The notes: generated from the sequence alone by a model not told the origin. Shown: positions 7,163-16,221, numbered from the stretch's first letter. The stretch is DNA of 58,650 nucleotides from an uncultured Bacillota bacterium (GCA_949287095.1 CASEFA010000012.1:1-58650); one strand, 5' to 3'. A program made the numbers and translations.

Positions 7163-8113
7163 ATGAATAAACCGGTTCTTATCATTATGGCTGCGGGAAT
7201 GGGCAGCCGCTACGGGGGTTTGAAGCAGATAGACCCCGTAAGCGATAAAGGAGAAATAATACTGGATTTTTCCCTCTACGATGCCATGATGGCAGGCTTT
7301 GAGGACGTGATATTCGTCATAAAGGAGGAAAACGAGGCGGATTTCAGGGCGCTCATAGACGAAAGAGCGGGGAAGCACATGAACGTGCGCTACGCGTTCC
7401 AGAAGCTTGAGGACATTCCGGAGGGCTATAAGGTTCCTGAGGGAAGAGAAAAGCCGTGGGGAACGTGCCACGCCGTGATGAGCGCAAGACACCTGGTGAA
7501 CGGGCCTTTTGCCGTGATAAACGCCGACGATTACTACGGTCCGGGAGCTTTCCAGAGCATGTACGACTTTCTGGAAAAATCGGCCGAAGAGGCCGCGAAG
7601 GAGGAAGCCGCAGGGACAAAGTCTGCGCAGTACGAGTTCTGCATGATAGGCTACGAGCTTAAGAACACCATCACGGAAAACGGCCACGTATCGAGAGGCG
7701 TATGCGACGTTACTGACGGCGGATATCTGAAAGACATAGTTGAAAGAACGAAGATAATGAGAAGAGACGGCGGCATTCAGTACACCGAAGACGGCGAAAA
7801 CTGGGTCACTCTTCCCGAGGACACCGTGGTTTCCATGAACTTCTGGGGATTCTCGAAGGATATGATGACGGAGATGGTAGCCGGGTTCCCGGAATTTCTG
7901 GACGAGGCCCTGAAAACCAATCCGCTGAAGGGGGAATACTTCCTGCCCGGCGTCGTGGACACTCTGCTTAAGGAAGAAAAAGCCCGGGTCAGAGTTCTTC
8001 GTTCCCGGGACAAGTGGTACGGCGTTACGTACAAAGAGGACAAGCAGACCGTGGTGGACGCCCTTCAGGCCATGAAGGACAAAGGTCTCTATCCTGACGT
8101 TTTATGGAAGTAA
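7163..8113 (+). CDS. Sugar-phosphate nucleotidyltransferase-like protein
   Basis: This 316-residue protein has the nucleotide-binding loop IIMAAGMGSRYGGLKQ at its N-terminus and the metal-binding motif FAVINADDYYG near residue 120, both hallmarks of the nucleoside-diphosphate-sugar pyrophosphorylase fold. Family members of this shape are usually annotated only as NTP transferase domain proteins; no acyltransferase domain follows, so it is not GlmU. The sugar cannot be read from the sequence. The start has AAAGGAAT upstream. Its 3' end overlaps the convergent HAD gene by 12 bases. Confidence 0.85.
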   Translation: MNKPVLIIMAAGMGSRYGGLKQIDPVSDKGEIILDFSLYDAMMAGFEDVIFVIKEENEADFRALIDERAGKHMNVRYAFQKLEDIPEGYKVPEGREKPWGTCHAVMSARHLVNGPFAVINADDYYGPGAFQSMYDFLEKSAEEAAKEEAAGTKSAQYEFCMIGYELKNTITENGHVSRGVCDVTDGGYLKDIVERTKIMRRDGGIQYTEDGENWVTLPEDTVVSMNFWGFSKDMMTEMVAGFPEFLDEALKTNPLKGEYFLPGVVDTLLKEEKARVRVLRSRDKWYGVTYKEDKQTVVDALQAMKDKGLYPDVLWK

Positions 8114-8767
8114 TATGGCGTCGGCCATTTCCTCTGCTGTGCTTACGACTTTGGAGGCGCCGGAAGCGAAAAGCTGCTCCGTGTCTCTGAAGCCCCAGTT
8201 TACGGAAAGGCAGGAAACGCCCGCGTTCTTTGCGGTCTCTATATCGACTTCGGAATCTCCCACGTAGAGAGTTTCGCCGGGACTTGCGCCTGCTCCTTTC
8301 ATCAAAGTGAGCACGCCTGCCGGAGAAGGTTTTCTCGGAATGCCTTCACGCTCGCCGGCAGCCGAGTCGAAAAGGCCGGGAACGTAGAGGTTGCAGAGCC
8401 TTACGGCTTCCGGGTCTGCCTTGTTTGATAAAACGGCGATGTGAATTCCCGCTTCCTTTATGCGGAAGAGAGCCTCCGGTATGCCGGGATAAGGCGCGGT
8501 AAGATCCGTGCAGTGAACCTTGTAGTTGGCGCGAAACGACCTGTATGCGGCAAGCTCCGTTTCGGGATCCGTGCCGTCGGGAACGGACCTGTGGATAAGG
8601 TTTTTCATACCGTTACCGAGAAACTGCCTGACTTCAGCCTTTGTCCTCGGAGCGAGACCGTTTTCCGAAAGAGCGAAGGCCACGCTGTTATAAAGGTCGT
8701 CCAGAGTATTTAAGAGCGTACCGTCAAGGTCGAATATTACAAGCTTATACTTTAAAGAATCATTCAT
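8102..8767 (-). CDS. HAD-superfamily phosphatase, phosphoglycolate phosphatase-like
   Basis: This 221-residue protein has the HAD nucleophile motif VIFDLDGTLLNT at the N-terminus, motif II LSNKAD near residue 110 and motif III-IV GDSEVDIETAKNAGV near 170, with an alpha-helical cap between. Gph/PGP-type members hydrolyse phosphoglycolate or related small phosphates. The ATG at 8767 has GGGGTGAT upstream; an earlier GTG is possible. It is divergent from the sigma-54 activator and converges with the nucleotidyltransferase, overlapping it by 12 bases. The exact substrate is uncertain. Confidence 0.88.
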   Translation of the reverse strand: MNDSLKYKLVIFDLDGTLLNTLDDLYNSVAFALSENGLAPRTKAEVRQFLGNGMKNLIHRSVPDGTDPETELAAYRSFRANYKVHCTDLTAPYPGIPEALFRIKEAGIHIAVLSNKADPEAVRLCNLYVPGLFDSAAGEREGIPRKPSPAGVLTLMKGAGASPGETLYVGDSEVDIETAKNAGVSCLSVNWGFRDTEQLFASGASKVVSTAEEMADAILLP

Positions 8768-8810
8768 TTTTATCACCCCGAAGAGTTATTATACCACGGA
8801 GAGATTGATT

Positions 8811-10217
8811 ATGTTAGAAAATTATTTGAACATAATAACCAATATGGAAAACTACGTGGACGGCATTCTCGTAGTGGACGCCAATGCGGATATCGTCTAC
8901 ATGCATAAGTTCAACGAAGGGCTCACGCCTTTTGCGGAAAAGGAGGCCATCGGAAAGAACCTTTTCACCGTCTACCCTACCATGAATCCCGAGGAAAGTA
9001 CCGTAGTAAAGGCTCTCAGGACCGGAGAGGAGACCCTGGCATACGAGGGTACCCTTACGACGGCCCAGGGAAAATCCTTCAAGGTCATAGACGACACGTT
9101 CCCTATAAGAGAGGACGGTAAAGTCATAGGTGCCGTATGCATCACTCACTCCCCTTCGAGACTTCAGACGATGACGTCCCTTAACATTACTGCGGATAAG
9201 GAGCAGACGCCCAAGGACCTGTATACCCTTTCCGACATCATAGGAAGAAGCACGCCGGTGCAGACTTTGCGCCAGCAGATTCAGAGGGTATCAAAGACCT
9301 CGTCGTCACTTCTCATATACGGAGAAACGGGAACGGGTAAGGAAATGGTGGCTCAGTCGGTTCACTCCGGGAGCCCGAGAAGGGGAAAGCCCTTCATAAC
9401 CCAGAACTGTGCGGCCATACCTGCCACCCTGCTTGAGAGCATATTCTTCGGAGCGGTTAAGGGAAGCTACACGGGGGCGGAAAATCATGCGGGTATTTTC
9501 GAGGTTGCCGACGGCGGAACGGTGTTCCTGGACGAGATTAATTCCATGGATATGGGGCTTCAGGCAAAGCTTCTGCGAGTGCTTGAGGAAAAGAAGGTTA
9601 CGAGAATCGGAAGCACCGAATCGAGGGACGTGGACGTGCGAATCATAGCGGCCATAAACAGACCGCCTCTGGAGTGCATCAAAAACGGCACCCTCCGGGC
9701 AGACCTGTTCTACCGCCTTGGAAGCGTCACCCTTAACATTCCGCCTTTGAGGGAGCGCCAGGGAGACGTGGGCCTTCTGACAAAATACTTTGTGGACGAG
9801 TACAAGGCAGAAATGCACAAAAATATAATCGGTGTTTCCCACGACGTTATGAAGATTTTCCAGACATATTTCTGGCCGGGCAACGTGAGAGAACTGAAGA
9901 ACGTAATAGAGGGCGCGTTCAACCTCTGCGATTCGACAATCATAGGAATCGGCGATCTTCCGGCTTACATGCTTACGGATATAGAGGTGGATACGCTGAC
10001 GGCGGAAACTCCTTACGGCGAACAGGTTCTCAGCTTTACGGGAAACCTTAAGGACAGACTTGACGCTTACGAAAAAACCATGATAGTCAGAGCCATAGAG
10101 GATAACAAAACCCTTGCCGCTGCGGCGGAGTCACTGGGAATAAGCCGCCAGAGCCTTAACCAGAAGCTTCACAAGTATGACCTTTCCGTGAAGAAGGGCG
10201 ATATGGTTTTAGAATAG
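8811..10217 (+). CDS. Sigma-54 dependent transcriptional activator (PAS, AAA+, Fis HTH)
   Basis: This 468-residue activator has an N-terminal PAS sensor (about 1-120, VDGILVVDANADIVYMHKFN), an AAA+ domain (about 140-370) with Walker A GETGTGKE, Walker B GGTVFLDEIN and the arginine finger region RADLFYRLG, and a C-terminal Fis-type helix-turn-helix (LAAAAESLGISRQSLNQKLHK). The loop that contacts sigma-54, normally GAFTGA, reads GSYTGA here. It lies beside an amidohydrolase, an M20 peptidase and a YfcC carrier with a -24/-12 promoter (13437), so that carrier is its most likely target. The ATG at 8811 has GGAGAG seven bases upstream; TTG at 8805 is an alternative. Confidence 0.92.
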   Translation: MLENYLNIITNMENYVDGILVVDANADIVYMHKFNEGLTPFAEKEAIGKNLFTVYPTMNPEESTVVKALRTGEETLAYEGTLTTAQGKSFKVIDDTFPIREDGKVIGAVCITHSPSRLQTMTSLNITADKEQTPKDLYTLSDIIGRSTPVQTLRQQIQRVSKTSSSLLIYGETGTGKEMVAQSVHSGSPRRGKPFITQNCAAIPATLLESIFFGAVKGSYTGAENHAGIFEVADGGTVFLDEINSMDMGLQAKLLRVLEEKKVTRIGSTESRDVDVRIIAAINRPPLECIKNGTLRADLFYRLGSVTLNIPPLRERQGDVGLLTKYFVDEYKAEMHKNIIGVSHDVMKIFQTYFWPGNVRELKNVIEGAFNLCDSTIIGIGDLPAYMLTDIEVDTLTAETPYGEQVLSFTGNLKDRLDAYEKTMIVRAIEDNKTLAAAAESLGISRQSLNQKLHKYDLSVKKGDMVLE

Positions 10218-10219
10218 AA

Positions 10220-10264
10220 ATGAGCCCCGGCAGTTTTGCGATGAATCTGTCAGGGCTCATTTTC
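10220..10264 (+). terminator. Terminator after the sigma-54 activator gene
   Basis: ATGAGCCC (10220-10227) pairs with GGGCTCAT (10253-10260), followed by TTTT. A second internal stem is formed by GGCAG and CTGTC. Confidence 0.8.
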
Positions 10265-10286
10265 GTTTTTTGTTTAAGAAAGGCGA

Positions 10287-11918
10287 TTATTTTCTGTATA
10301 CACATTCTCCGGCAACGTAGGTTTCTTCTACGGTGACGGTATCGATTTCCTCTGCCGGGATATTGAGAACGTCCCTGTCCAGAACGATGAAGTCGGCAGC
10401 AAAACCGTCTTTCAGCATTCCGACTTTTTCAAATCCGAGCATTGGAGCGGATTCTGCGGTGTAGAGAATGATGGCTGTTTCGATGTCAACCCTGTGCTCC
10501 TGTCCGCAGTCGGTTCCGTCATATGCTTTTCTGGTTACTGCACCTTTCAGGCATGCAAACGGTTCTGACGGAGTTGCCCAGGCAGTTGCCGGAGCATCGG
10601 TGCTGAAGGAGAACTGAACGCCGGACTCTATGAAATCCTTTATCGGGTAATTGGTCTGGGTTCTTTCAAGACCCATATTGGTCAGATAGCTTTCTATTTC
10701 AGCATAGAGGAAAATAGGCTGAGTTACGAATGCGATGCCGGCCTCGGCGGCTTTTTTGATTGCGTCAGCCGTAGGCATTGCAACATGCTCTATTCTCAGG
10801 TAAGGAGTTTTCTTGAAGTTATCTTTGAGCCAGGACTTTTCGCCGTAGCCGGCGCCTACCGCTCTGTCTATGGTTCTGGCACCCATGGCATGGATGGAAA
10901 GCTGACAGCCGTGTTCTTTACAGAATGCCTTAGCGCTTTCGATATCCTCAGGTGTGCATACGGGAATTCCGTATTCGTCGCTGAGCTTGTCAGGATTTTC
11001 GCTGTCGAGGTAAGGAACGTCGCACCAAGCTGTTCTTCCGGATACGCTTCCGTCGCCGATGAGTTTAATACCTGCCATTCTGAACTGATTGTCAGGGTTC
11101 ATATCCTCTTCCGTAATGGTAAAGTCAGGATCGTCAGACACGGTATCCCACATAGGATATGCAGCAACTCTGATGTGGAAGCCTCTCCTTATAGCTTCGC
11201 CGTAGACCTTTCTGAAATCTACGCCGTCGAATTCTCCCATGTCTGCTCCCGTGGTAACACCCTGGGAAAGAAGAATCTCATCGAGAGCCATAAGGTCGTC
11301 GGCCATATCGTCTTCGGTCTTGGTGTGCATGATGCAGTCCATCAGGTTTCTTGCGTTTTCGTAGAGGACTCCGTCAGGCTCGCCGTTTTCGTCTCTGCCG
11401 ATTTTGCCGCCTTCAGGATCCGGAGTATCTTTCGTTACGCCTGCCATTTCGAGAGCCTTGCTGTTTACGGCACAGATGTGTCCGCAGGTTCTCCTTACCA
11501 TTACAGGAGAATCGGAAGCGCCCTTATCCAGGTCGTATCTGTTAGGAGCTCTGTGTTCGGCAAGCTTGCCCTCATCGTAGCCCCAGCCGAAAATCCACTG
11601 CCCGGCTTCCTGCTGCAATCTTACTTTCTTTATCTCTTCCACCAGCTCTTCGATAGAGTTTACGGCAGGGGGAAGGGCTGAAATCTGACGGCAGCAGTCT
11701 GCAAGCATGATTGCGTGCATATGGCTGTCTACAAAGCCAGGAAGAACTCTTCGTCCGCTCAGATCTACAGTCTTTTCCGCATCGGCAGGCTGCGCCTCCG
11801 AATCGTTTCCTACCCATGCGATTTTTCCGTCTTTTACGGCAAAGCTTTCAGCATAGAGATGTTCTTTATCTGATGTGAAAACCTTTCCGTTTACATAGAG
11901 TACGTCATACTTTTTCAT
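10287..11918 (-). CDS. Amidohydrolase family protein (YtcJ-like)
   Basis: This 543-residue metallo-dependent hydrolase has PGFVDSHMHA near residue 65 (HxH metal ligands), later histidines in CQLSIHAMG and RIEHVAMP, and the C-terminal Asp in FSTDAPAT. The C-terminal beta-sandwich strand DGFAADFIVLDRDVL is typical. YtcJ/Nfda-type members hydrolyse N-acylated or amide substrates; the true substrate is unknown. It follows the M20 peptidase by 21 bases on the same strand, so the two are probably cotranscribed and act on related amide or peptide substrates that the YfcC carrier might import or export. The ATG at 11918 is chosen over an upstream GTG. Confidence 0.9.
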   Translation of the reverse strand: MKKYDVLYVNGKVFTSDKEHLYAESFAVKDGKIAWVGNDSEAQPADAEKTVDLSGRRVLPGFVDSHMHAIMLADCCRQISALPPAVNSIEELVEEIKKVRLQQEAGQWIFGWGYDEGKLAEHRAPNRYDLDKGASDSPVMVRRTCGHICAVNSKALEMAGVTKDTPDPEGGKIGRDENGEPDGVLYENARNLMDCIMHTKTEDDMADDLMALDEILLSQGVTTGADMGEFDGVDFRKVYGEAIRRGFHIRVAAYPMWDTVSDDPDFTITEEDMNPDNQFRMAGIKLIGDGSVSGRTAWCDVPYLDSENPDKLSDEYGIPVCTPEDIESAKAFCKEHGCQLSIHAMGARTIDRAVGAGYGEKSWLKDNFKKTPYLRIEHVAMPTADAIKKAAEAGIAFVTQPIFLYAEIESYLTNMGLERTQTNYPIKDFIESGVQFSFSTDAPATAWATPSEPFACLKGAVTRKAYDGTDCGQEHRVDIETAIILYTAESAPMLGFEKVGMLKDGFAADFIVLDRDVLNIPAEEIDTVTVEETYVAGECVYRK

Positions 11919-11939
11919 GTCAAACACTCTCTTTCTTAA

Positions 11940-13166
11940 TTATTTACTGTGGTTTTCAAGCCAGTTAACAGCTACCGTCACGTGTAAAGCAGTACCGTAT
12001 GCAAGCATGGATTCGTCTACGAACATGCTCGGATTATGCATAGGAGCGGCGCCCTTTCCGCCTACGCCTAATGTTGCGTACATTGCAGGGATTTCCTCTC
12101 CCACGTATCCGAAGTCTTCGGTTCCTGCCATGCAAGGCGCTACATACACTTTATCTTTACCCATTACTTCTTCAATGGATGGTCTCAGTTCATCGCAGAG
12201 AGCTTCGTCGTTGTATGTTGAAGGAGTATGGAAATCTATCATATCGTAGCTGCCTCTCCACATCTTAACGGTGTGATCGACAATTTCAGGTATTCTTTCC
12301 ACTATATGATGGGTTACTTCTCTGTTGAATGTTCTGGCGGCTACCATTACTTCAGCCTCATCAGGTATGATGTTTACAGCTGTTCCGCCTCCGGCTCTTC
12401 CCGAAGTCAGAGCGATGGTCTCTCTCGGGTCGATTTCTCTTCCCGGAAGAAGATTCAATGTGGTGTAGAGCTGGTTGGCAATCATGAGAGGGTCGATGCA
12501 GAGGTGCGGAGTGGATGAATGACCGCCCCTGCCCTTAATCTTAACCATGAATGTGTCCATGGCTGCAGAAGTTATTCCCGGTGTAAATCCCACGGTTCCC
12601 AGTTCCTGCTCGCTCATTACATGAATTGCAAAAGCAGCATCAACCTTAGGATTCTCTAAAAGACCGTGCTCTATCATGAGACGGGAACCGCAGCCGCATT
12701 CTTCTCCTGTCTGGAACATCAGCTTAACAGTTCCTTTAAGTTCGTTTTCTCTCTCCTTTAATAACTTGGCAGCGCCGAGGAGCATTGCAGTATGGGCGTC
12801 GTGTCCGCACATGTGTGCAACGCCAGGTATTTCGGATGTAAAGTCAACAAGGTCCGGAGTCTCCGTCATAGGAAGTGCGTCCATATCGGCTCTTAACATA
12901 AAACACGGTTCACCGTGACCGATGGTTGCAACTACGCCTGTGGACTCGGCCATGTCCGGAAATCCTGCAGCGACGAATTTCTGTCTGACCTTATCGTCTA
13001 TCGGACCGCCGCAGAGCTGTGACTCAATACCCATTTCGGCCAGCTTTTCCTGGACATAGGCGGCCGTCTTCGGCAGATAGAAACCTATTTCCGGATTTCT
13101 ATGGATGTGGTGTCTGTATTCCTTTATCTGATCCTGTATAGCTATTGCGGATTCTAAAATGTTCAT
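11940..13166 (-). CDS. M20-family metallo-peptidase / amidohydrolase
   Basis: This 408-residue protein resembles M20D aminoacylase/carboxypeptidases: RHHIHRNPEIGF near residue 18, the metal site Asp in LRADMDALPM near 95, MCGHDAHTAMLLGAA near 120, the Glu pair in FQTGEECGCGSR and a C-terminal GTEDFGY. Such enzymes remove acyl or amino-acid groups from N-acyl amino acids or dipeptides in the cytoplasm. The ATG at 13166 has AGGAGGGAG immediately upstream. A sigma-A promoter at 13266-13294 drives it with the amidohydrolase behind it. It is divergent from the YfcC carrier gene. Confidence 0.92.
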   Translation of the reverse strand: MNILESAIAIQDQIKEYRHHIHRNPEIGFYLPKTAAYVQEKLAEMGIESQLCGGPIDDKVRQKFVAAGFPDMAESTGVVATIGHGEPCFMLRADMDALPMTETPDLVDFTSEIPGVAHMCGHDAHTAMLLGAAKLLKERENELKGTVKLMFQTGEECGCGSRLMIEHGLLENPKVDAAFAIHVMSEQELGTVGFTPGITSAAMDTFMVKIKGRGGHSSTPHLCIDPLMIANQLYTTLNLLPGREIDPRETIALTSGRAGGGTAVNIIPDEAEVMVAARTFNREVTHHIVERIPEIVDHTVKMWRGSYDMIDFHTPSTYNDEALCDELRPSIEEVMGKDKVYVAPCMAGTEDFGYVGEEIPAMYATLGVGGKGAAPMHNPSMFVDESMLAYGTALHVTVAVNWLENHSK

Positions 13167-13265
13167 AATGATTCTCCCTCCTGCTGCCGGCGATATGCTC
13201 ATCGCCGCGGCTTTACCGGTGTGCTCAAGACCGAAAATAAGGTAAAAGAGATTTATTTTTAGAAA

Positions 13266-13294
13266 ATTATATCACGGCCAATACAGGGTATCAA
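13266..13294 (-). promoter_or_regulatory. Sigma-A promoter of the M20 peptidase-amidohydrolase operon
   Basis: On the minus strand TTGATA (13294-13289) and TATAAT (13271-13266) are 17 bases apart, about 100 bases before the M20 start. Confidence 0.65.
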
Positions 13295-13314
13295 GCCAAA
13301 GAATTTTTATATAA

Positions 13315-13359
13315 GTAAAGTAAAATTTACGTTTTTGTAAAGTAAAGTTTACAAAAACG
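13315..13359. promoter_or_regulatory. Candidate enhancer (UAS) for the sigma-54 promoter
   Basis: CGTTTTTGTAAA (13330-13341) and TTTACAAAAACG (13348-13359) are perfect 12-base inverted arms around a 6-base spacer. A second palindrome with GTAAA and TTTAC arms lies at 13315-13330. The pair sits 80-120 bases upstream of the -24/-12 promoter, the usual place for activator binding. Confidence 0.6.
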
Positions 13360-13436
13360 CCATGATTTCATTGAAGATTTTTTAATTTTGACATCAAAAC
13401 GGGGTAATTTTAACATTTTGAAGAATTGACGTGCAA

Positions 13437-13454
13437 TTGGCACAAAACATGCTT
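13437..13454 (+). promoter_or_regulatory. Sigma-54 (-24/-12) promoter of the YfcC gene
   Basis: TTGGCAC (13437-13443), five bases, then ATGCTT (13449-13454). The invariant GG and GC are separated by exactly 10 bases, matching the RpoN consensus. Confidence 0.8.
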
Positions 13455-13610
13455 ATTAATGATGGCGTAACGAAAAGCTTAAAGGCTTTGCAGGTGCTCA
13501 AGACCTAAAAACCGGCAGATGAAGCTGCCGTATGTTACAAGTTAAAACGGAAGAAAAAGAAAAAGAAAGAAAAAGGAGGACGCGCGCGTTTAAAGCGTGC
13601 CAGAATCAAA

Positions 13611-15020
13611 ATGGGAGAAACGTTAGAAAAAAAGAAAGGCTTTCAGATGCCTCACGTTTTCGTGATAATGTTCATTATCATGATCCTGGTAACTATACTT
13701 TCCTATATAGTACCTAACGGACAGTTTGCCACCGACGAATCGGGCGCAATCAATCCGGATGAATTCTCGTATATCGAGAACGATGACCCTATCAGCTTTC
13801 AGGACTTCTTCTCAGCCCTGTACACAGGCTTTGTAAACGGTGCAACCATAATGGGTTCCCTGCTTCTCTGCTCGGGAAGCCTGGGCATTCTCAACCACAC
13901 CGGTGCTCTCTCAGTGGGAATCACAAAGCTTTCTGAAATAACAAAGGGCAAGAACTTAATCGCAATTATCATATTCTACCTGTACTTTGCCGGAATGAAC
14001 ATCCTGGGCGCAGGCGAAGGAGTATATCCTTTCTTCCCTATCGTAACCTCTCTGGTTATGACTTTGGGATATGACAGACTGGTAGCCGGCGGCACCATTA
14101 TGTTCGCAGCGACCGCAGGTTTTGCATGCGGCATGGTAAACATGTTCACAACGGGTATTTCTCAGGAGATGGTCGGACTTCCAATCTTCTCCGGTATCGG
14201 ATACAGATTCATCGTATTCCTGGTACTTGCAACCATCGGATTCGTAGGACTTATGCTCTATATCCGCAGGATAAAGAAAGACCCGAGCAAGAGCTACGTT
14301 GCAGACGAGTATCAGGCGCAGCTTGCCGAGCTTAAGGCAAAGGAAGAAGCAGGAGAGGCCGGCGAAAAGACCAACTTCACATGGAAAGAGGCTCTTGCTC
14401 TCATCCTTTTCGTAATCCTTTGTGTATGGCTTGCTTACGGATGTCTGGTTCTCAGCTTCAGCCTTGCACAGTTCGCGGCTTACTACGTAGTATACGCAAT
14501 AGCTATTGCGTTCATATTCAAAATAAACCCTAACCAGTTCTGCCAGGTATTCTCACAGGGTGCAGCGCAGGTAATGACCGCAGCCCTTGCAATCGGACTT
14601 GCCCAGTCCGTAATGGTTCTCCTGAAGCAGGGAAAAATCATGGACACCGTAGTATACGCGCTCGGTAATTCCCTGGACGGAATGAGCCCTCTCGTTACGC
14701 TGCTCATCCTGTTCCTGTTCGTAACCGCATTCAACTTCTTCGTTGTATCCGGTTCCGGAAAGGCTCTCATGATGATGCCTATTATGAGCCCTCTCGGAAA
14801 GATGTTGGGAATCAATCAGCAGGTTATGGTACTCACCTATCAGCTCGGCGACGGAATCACCAATATGTTCTGGCCGGGCGGCGGACTTATCTCCTGCTCA
14901 CTCTGCGGTATCAACTACGGCAAGTGGCTGAAGATGTCCTGGAAGGTATTCGTAACCATGATCGTTTCGGCATACGTTCTCATAGCTATAGCCGATGCAA
15001 TCAACTATGGTCCATTCTAA
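13611..15020 (+). CDS. YfcC / DcuC-family anaerobic carrier
   Basis: This 469-residue integral membrane protein has about 11-12 hydrophobic segments, a cytoplasmic charged loop (about 225-250, KAKEEAGEAGEK), and re-entrant motifs FFVVSGSGKALMMMPIM and YQLGDGITNMFWPGGG that match the YfcC/C4-dicarboxylate carrier superfamily. Relatives move dicarboxylates, arginine/ornithine or peptides; the substrate here is unknown. Expression should depend on sigma-54 (promoter 13437) and probably on the activator at 8811. The annotated ATG lacks a close ribosome binding site: AAAGGAGG lies about 30 bases upstream. Met13 (13647) is an alternative start. Confidence 0.88.
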   Translation: MGETLEKKKGFQMPHVFVIMFIIMILVTILSYIVPNGQFATDESGAINPDEFSYIENDDPISFQDFFSALYTGFVNGATIMGSLLLCSGSLGILNHTGALSVGITKLSEITKGKNLIAIIIFYLYFAGMNILGAGEGVYPFFPIVTSLVMTLGYDRLVAGGTIMFAATAGFACGMVNMFTTGISQEMVGLPIFSGIGYRFIVFLVLATIGFVGLMLYIRRIKKDPSKSYVADEYQAQLAELKAKEEAGEAGEKTNFTWKEALALILFVILCVWLAYGCLVLSFSLAQFAAYYVVYAIAIAFIFKINPNQFCQVFSQGAAQVMTAALAIGLAQSVMVLLKQGKIMDTVVYALGNSLDGMSPLVTLLILFLFVTAFNFFVVSGSGKALMMMPIMSPLGKMLGINQQVMVLTYQLGDGITNMFWPGGGLISCSLCGINYGKWLKMSWKVFVTMIVSAYVLIAIADAINYGPF

Positions 15021-15056
15021 TAGCCTAAAAGCTAAATAAATATTATCCTTCTTACG

Positions 15057-15091
15057 TTTTCGACCCCCGGTTTTCTGCCGGGGGTCGAAAA
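15057..15091. terminator. Bidirectional terminator after the YfcC gene
   Basis: TTTTCGACCCCCGG (15057-15070) pairs perfectly with CCGGGGGTCGAAAA (15078-15091). The U-rich 3' end works for the carrier gene, and on the opposite strand for the operon ending at 15094. Confidence 0.9.
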
Positions 15092-15093
15092 TT

Positions 15094-16173
15094 TTATGCG
15101 CCAATTATTCTCTCTGCAAAGTCTGCAACCTGCTCTTCTATGCCCGGAATAGTTTCGGCTTCACCGGGGTTGTTGGCCGTAGCCATAAGGGTGAATCTCG
15201 GCGGAAGGATGAGATTCTTGTTCATGTTTATGGCTCCGATTATCTGCTGGGCCACCAGATCTCCTCCGCTGTATCCGGATACGATAACGGCGTATATCTT
15301 CTTTCGGCTGAAATCCTTCGCCCTGAACAGTGCCGTGAGCCTGTTAATAAAAGCCATGATGTTGGCACTTACCGAATCGTTATAATTAGGGCAGATAAGT
15401 ACCAGCACATCGCTTTTTAATATAGCGGGGTACACCTTTTCCACCATGACTCCGCCGTAGAAGCAGTCGCCTCTTTCTCCGAAGTGAAGGCAGTCTTCGT
15501 ATTTGCAGCCCCTGCAGTCCCACAGCTGGCCGTTTCTTATGGATATGAGTTCCGTATCAGATTTGTCCCGGATTAGGGATTCCGTCATATTCCAGAGAGC
15601 CAGGCTGTTTGATGTCTTCATATTGCTGGCGTGAATGGCAAGAATTGAAGGATGGCTGGATTTAGGAAATTTGAAATTGCAGACTTTGTCTATAAGCAGG
15701 CGGCAGCTTTTGCCGTAGGCCTCCATAAGGCTCACGTTCCACACACCGGCTATGGTTTTAAAATTCTTCAGGCTTCCTGTAGCCTCCACAAGAGGTTTTC
15801 CGGGGAAAGTTCCACCGGCAGCATTTATGGTAAAAGCCAGTCTCCTTCCCAGATCTTTAGTGAAGAAATCTTCCTTTCCGTCGATGATGAGTCCCCATAC
15901 GGAACCTTTCAGCATGTCAGATCTGCGGTGCTGCCAGATGAAATCTATGAGCTTAAGGGCCGGAAAGCTTATGCCTCCTTCACCTATGTCTGCGGCCAGG
16001 ATTACAGATGAACCTGCGAGATCTCCGTTTTCGGCAGCTCTCATGAATTCATCGCATCCCCGGAGTAGAGAAAAGCCGGAACCGCCGTATTCAGCTAAGA
16101 TAGGTTCCAGCACACTTCGGATTCTGGAATCCTTGTCACTGTCTGAAATAAAATCCGCTACATATCTTTTCAT
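15094..16173 (-). CDS. Flavodoxin-like / NADPH-FMN reductase-like protein with Cys cluster
   Basis: This 359-residue protein has two parts. The C-terminal half (about 185-355) has the flavodoxin-like fold of FMN-dependent reductases: SILAIHASNMKTSNSLAL resembles the phosphate-binding loop, and DVLVLICPNYNDSVSANIMA resembles the second flavin-contact loop. It also has a cysteine set WDCRGCKYEDC plus GDCFYGG that could bind an iron-sulfur cluster, as in iron-sulfur flavoproteins. The N-terminal half (1-180) is less recognisable. It is the last gene of the operon with the dehydrogenase-like and the 1606-residue proteins, which points to a redox step in the same process. No specific family member recognised. 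Confidence 0.6.
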   Translation of the reverse strand: MKRYVADFISDSDKDSRIRSVLEPILAEYGGSGFSLLRGCDEFMRAAENGDLAGSSVILAADIGEGGISFPALKLIDFIWQHRRSDMLKGSVWGLIIDGKEDFFTKDLGRRLAFTINAAGGTFPGKPLVEATGSLKNFKTIAGVWNVSLMEAYGKSCRLLIDKVCNFKFPKSSHPSILAIHASNMKTSNSLALWNMTESLIRDKSDTELISIRNGQLWDCRGCKYEDCLHFGERGDCFYGGVMVEKVYPAILKSDVLVLICPNYNDSVSANIMAFINRLTALFRAKDFSRKKIYAVIVSGYSGGDLVAQQIIGAINMNKNLILPPRFTLMATANNPGEAETIPGIEEQVADFAERIIGA

Positions 16174-16221
16174 GACAATTCCTCCAATACAGATTAAAAC
16201 AGAAAGGGAAACATAACAAAA

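Larger units (their letters stand above)
13221..13505. repeat. 12-base direct repeat in the M20/YfcC intergenic region
   Basis: GTGCTCAAGACC occurs at 13221-13232 and at 13494-13505, each followed within two bases by AAAA. The copies flank both promoters of the 444-base region between the M20 gene and the YfcC gene. Role unknown; they could be binding sites or conserved leader pieces. Confidence 0.4.

Noticed and set aside
13455-13610. Riboswitch in the YfcC leader
   Set aside because: The leader has a small hairpin and a 12-base repeat, but no recognisable conserved riboswitch core.
13532-13717. 61-residue frame ahead of the YfcC gene
   Set aside because: It overlaps the start of the carrier gene in another frame, is extremely Lys/Glu/Arg rich and lacks its own ribosome binding site; a shadow of the purine-rich leader.
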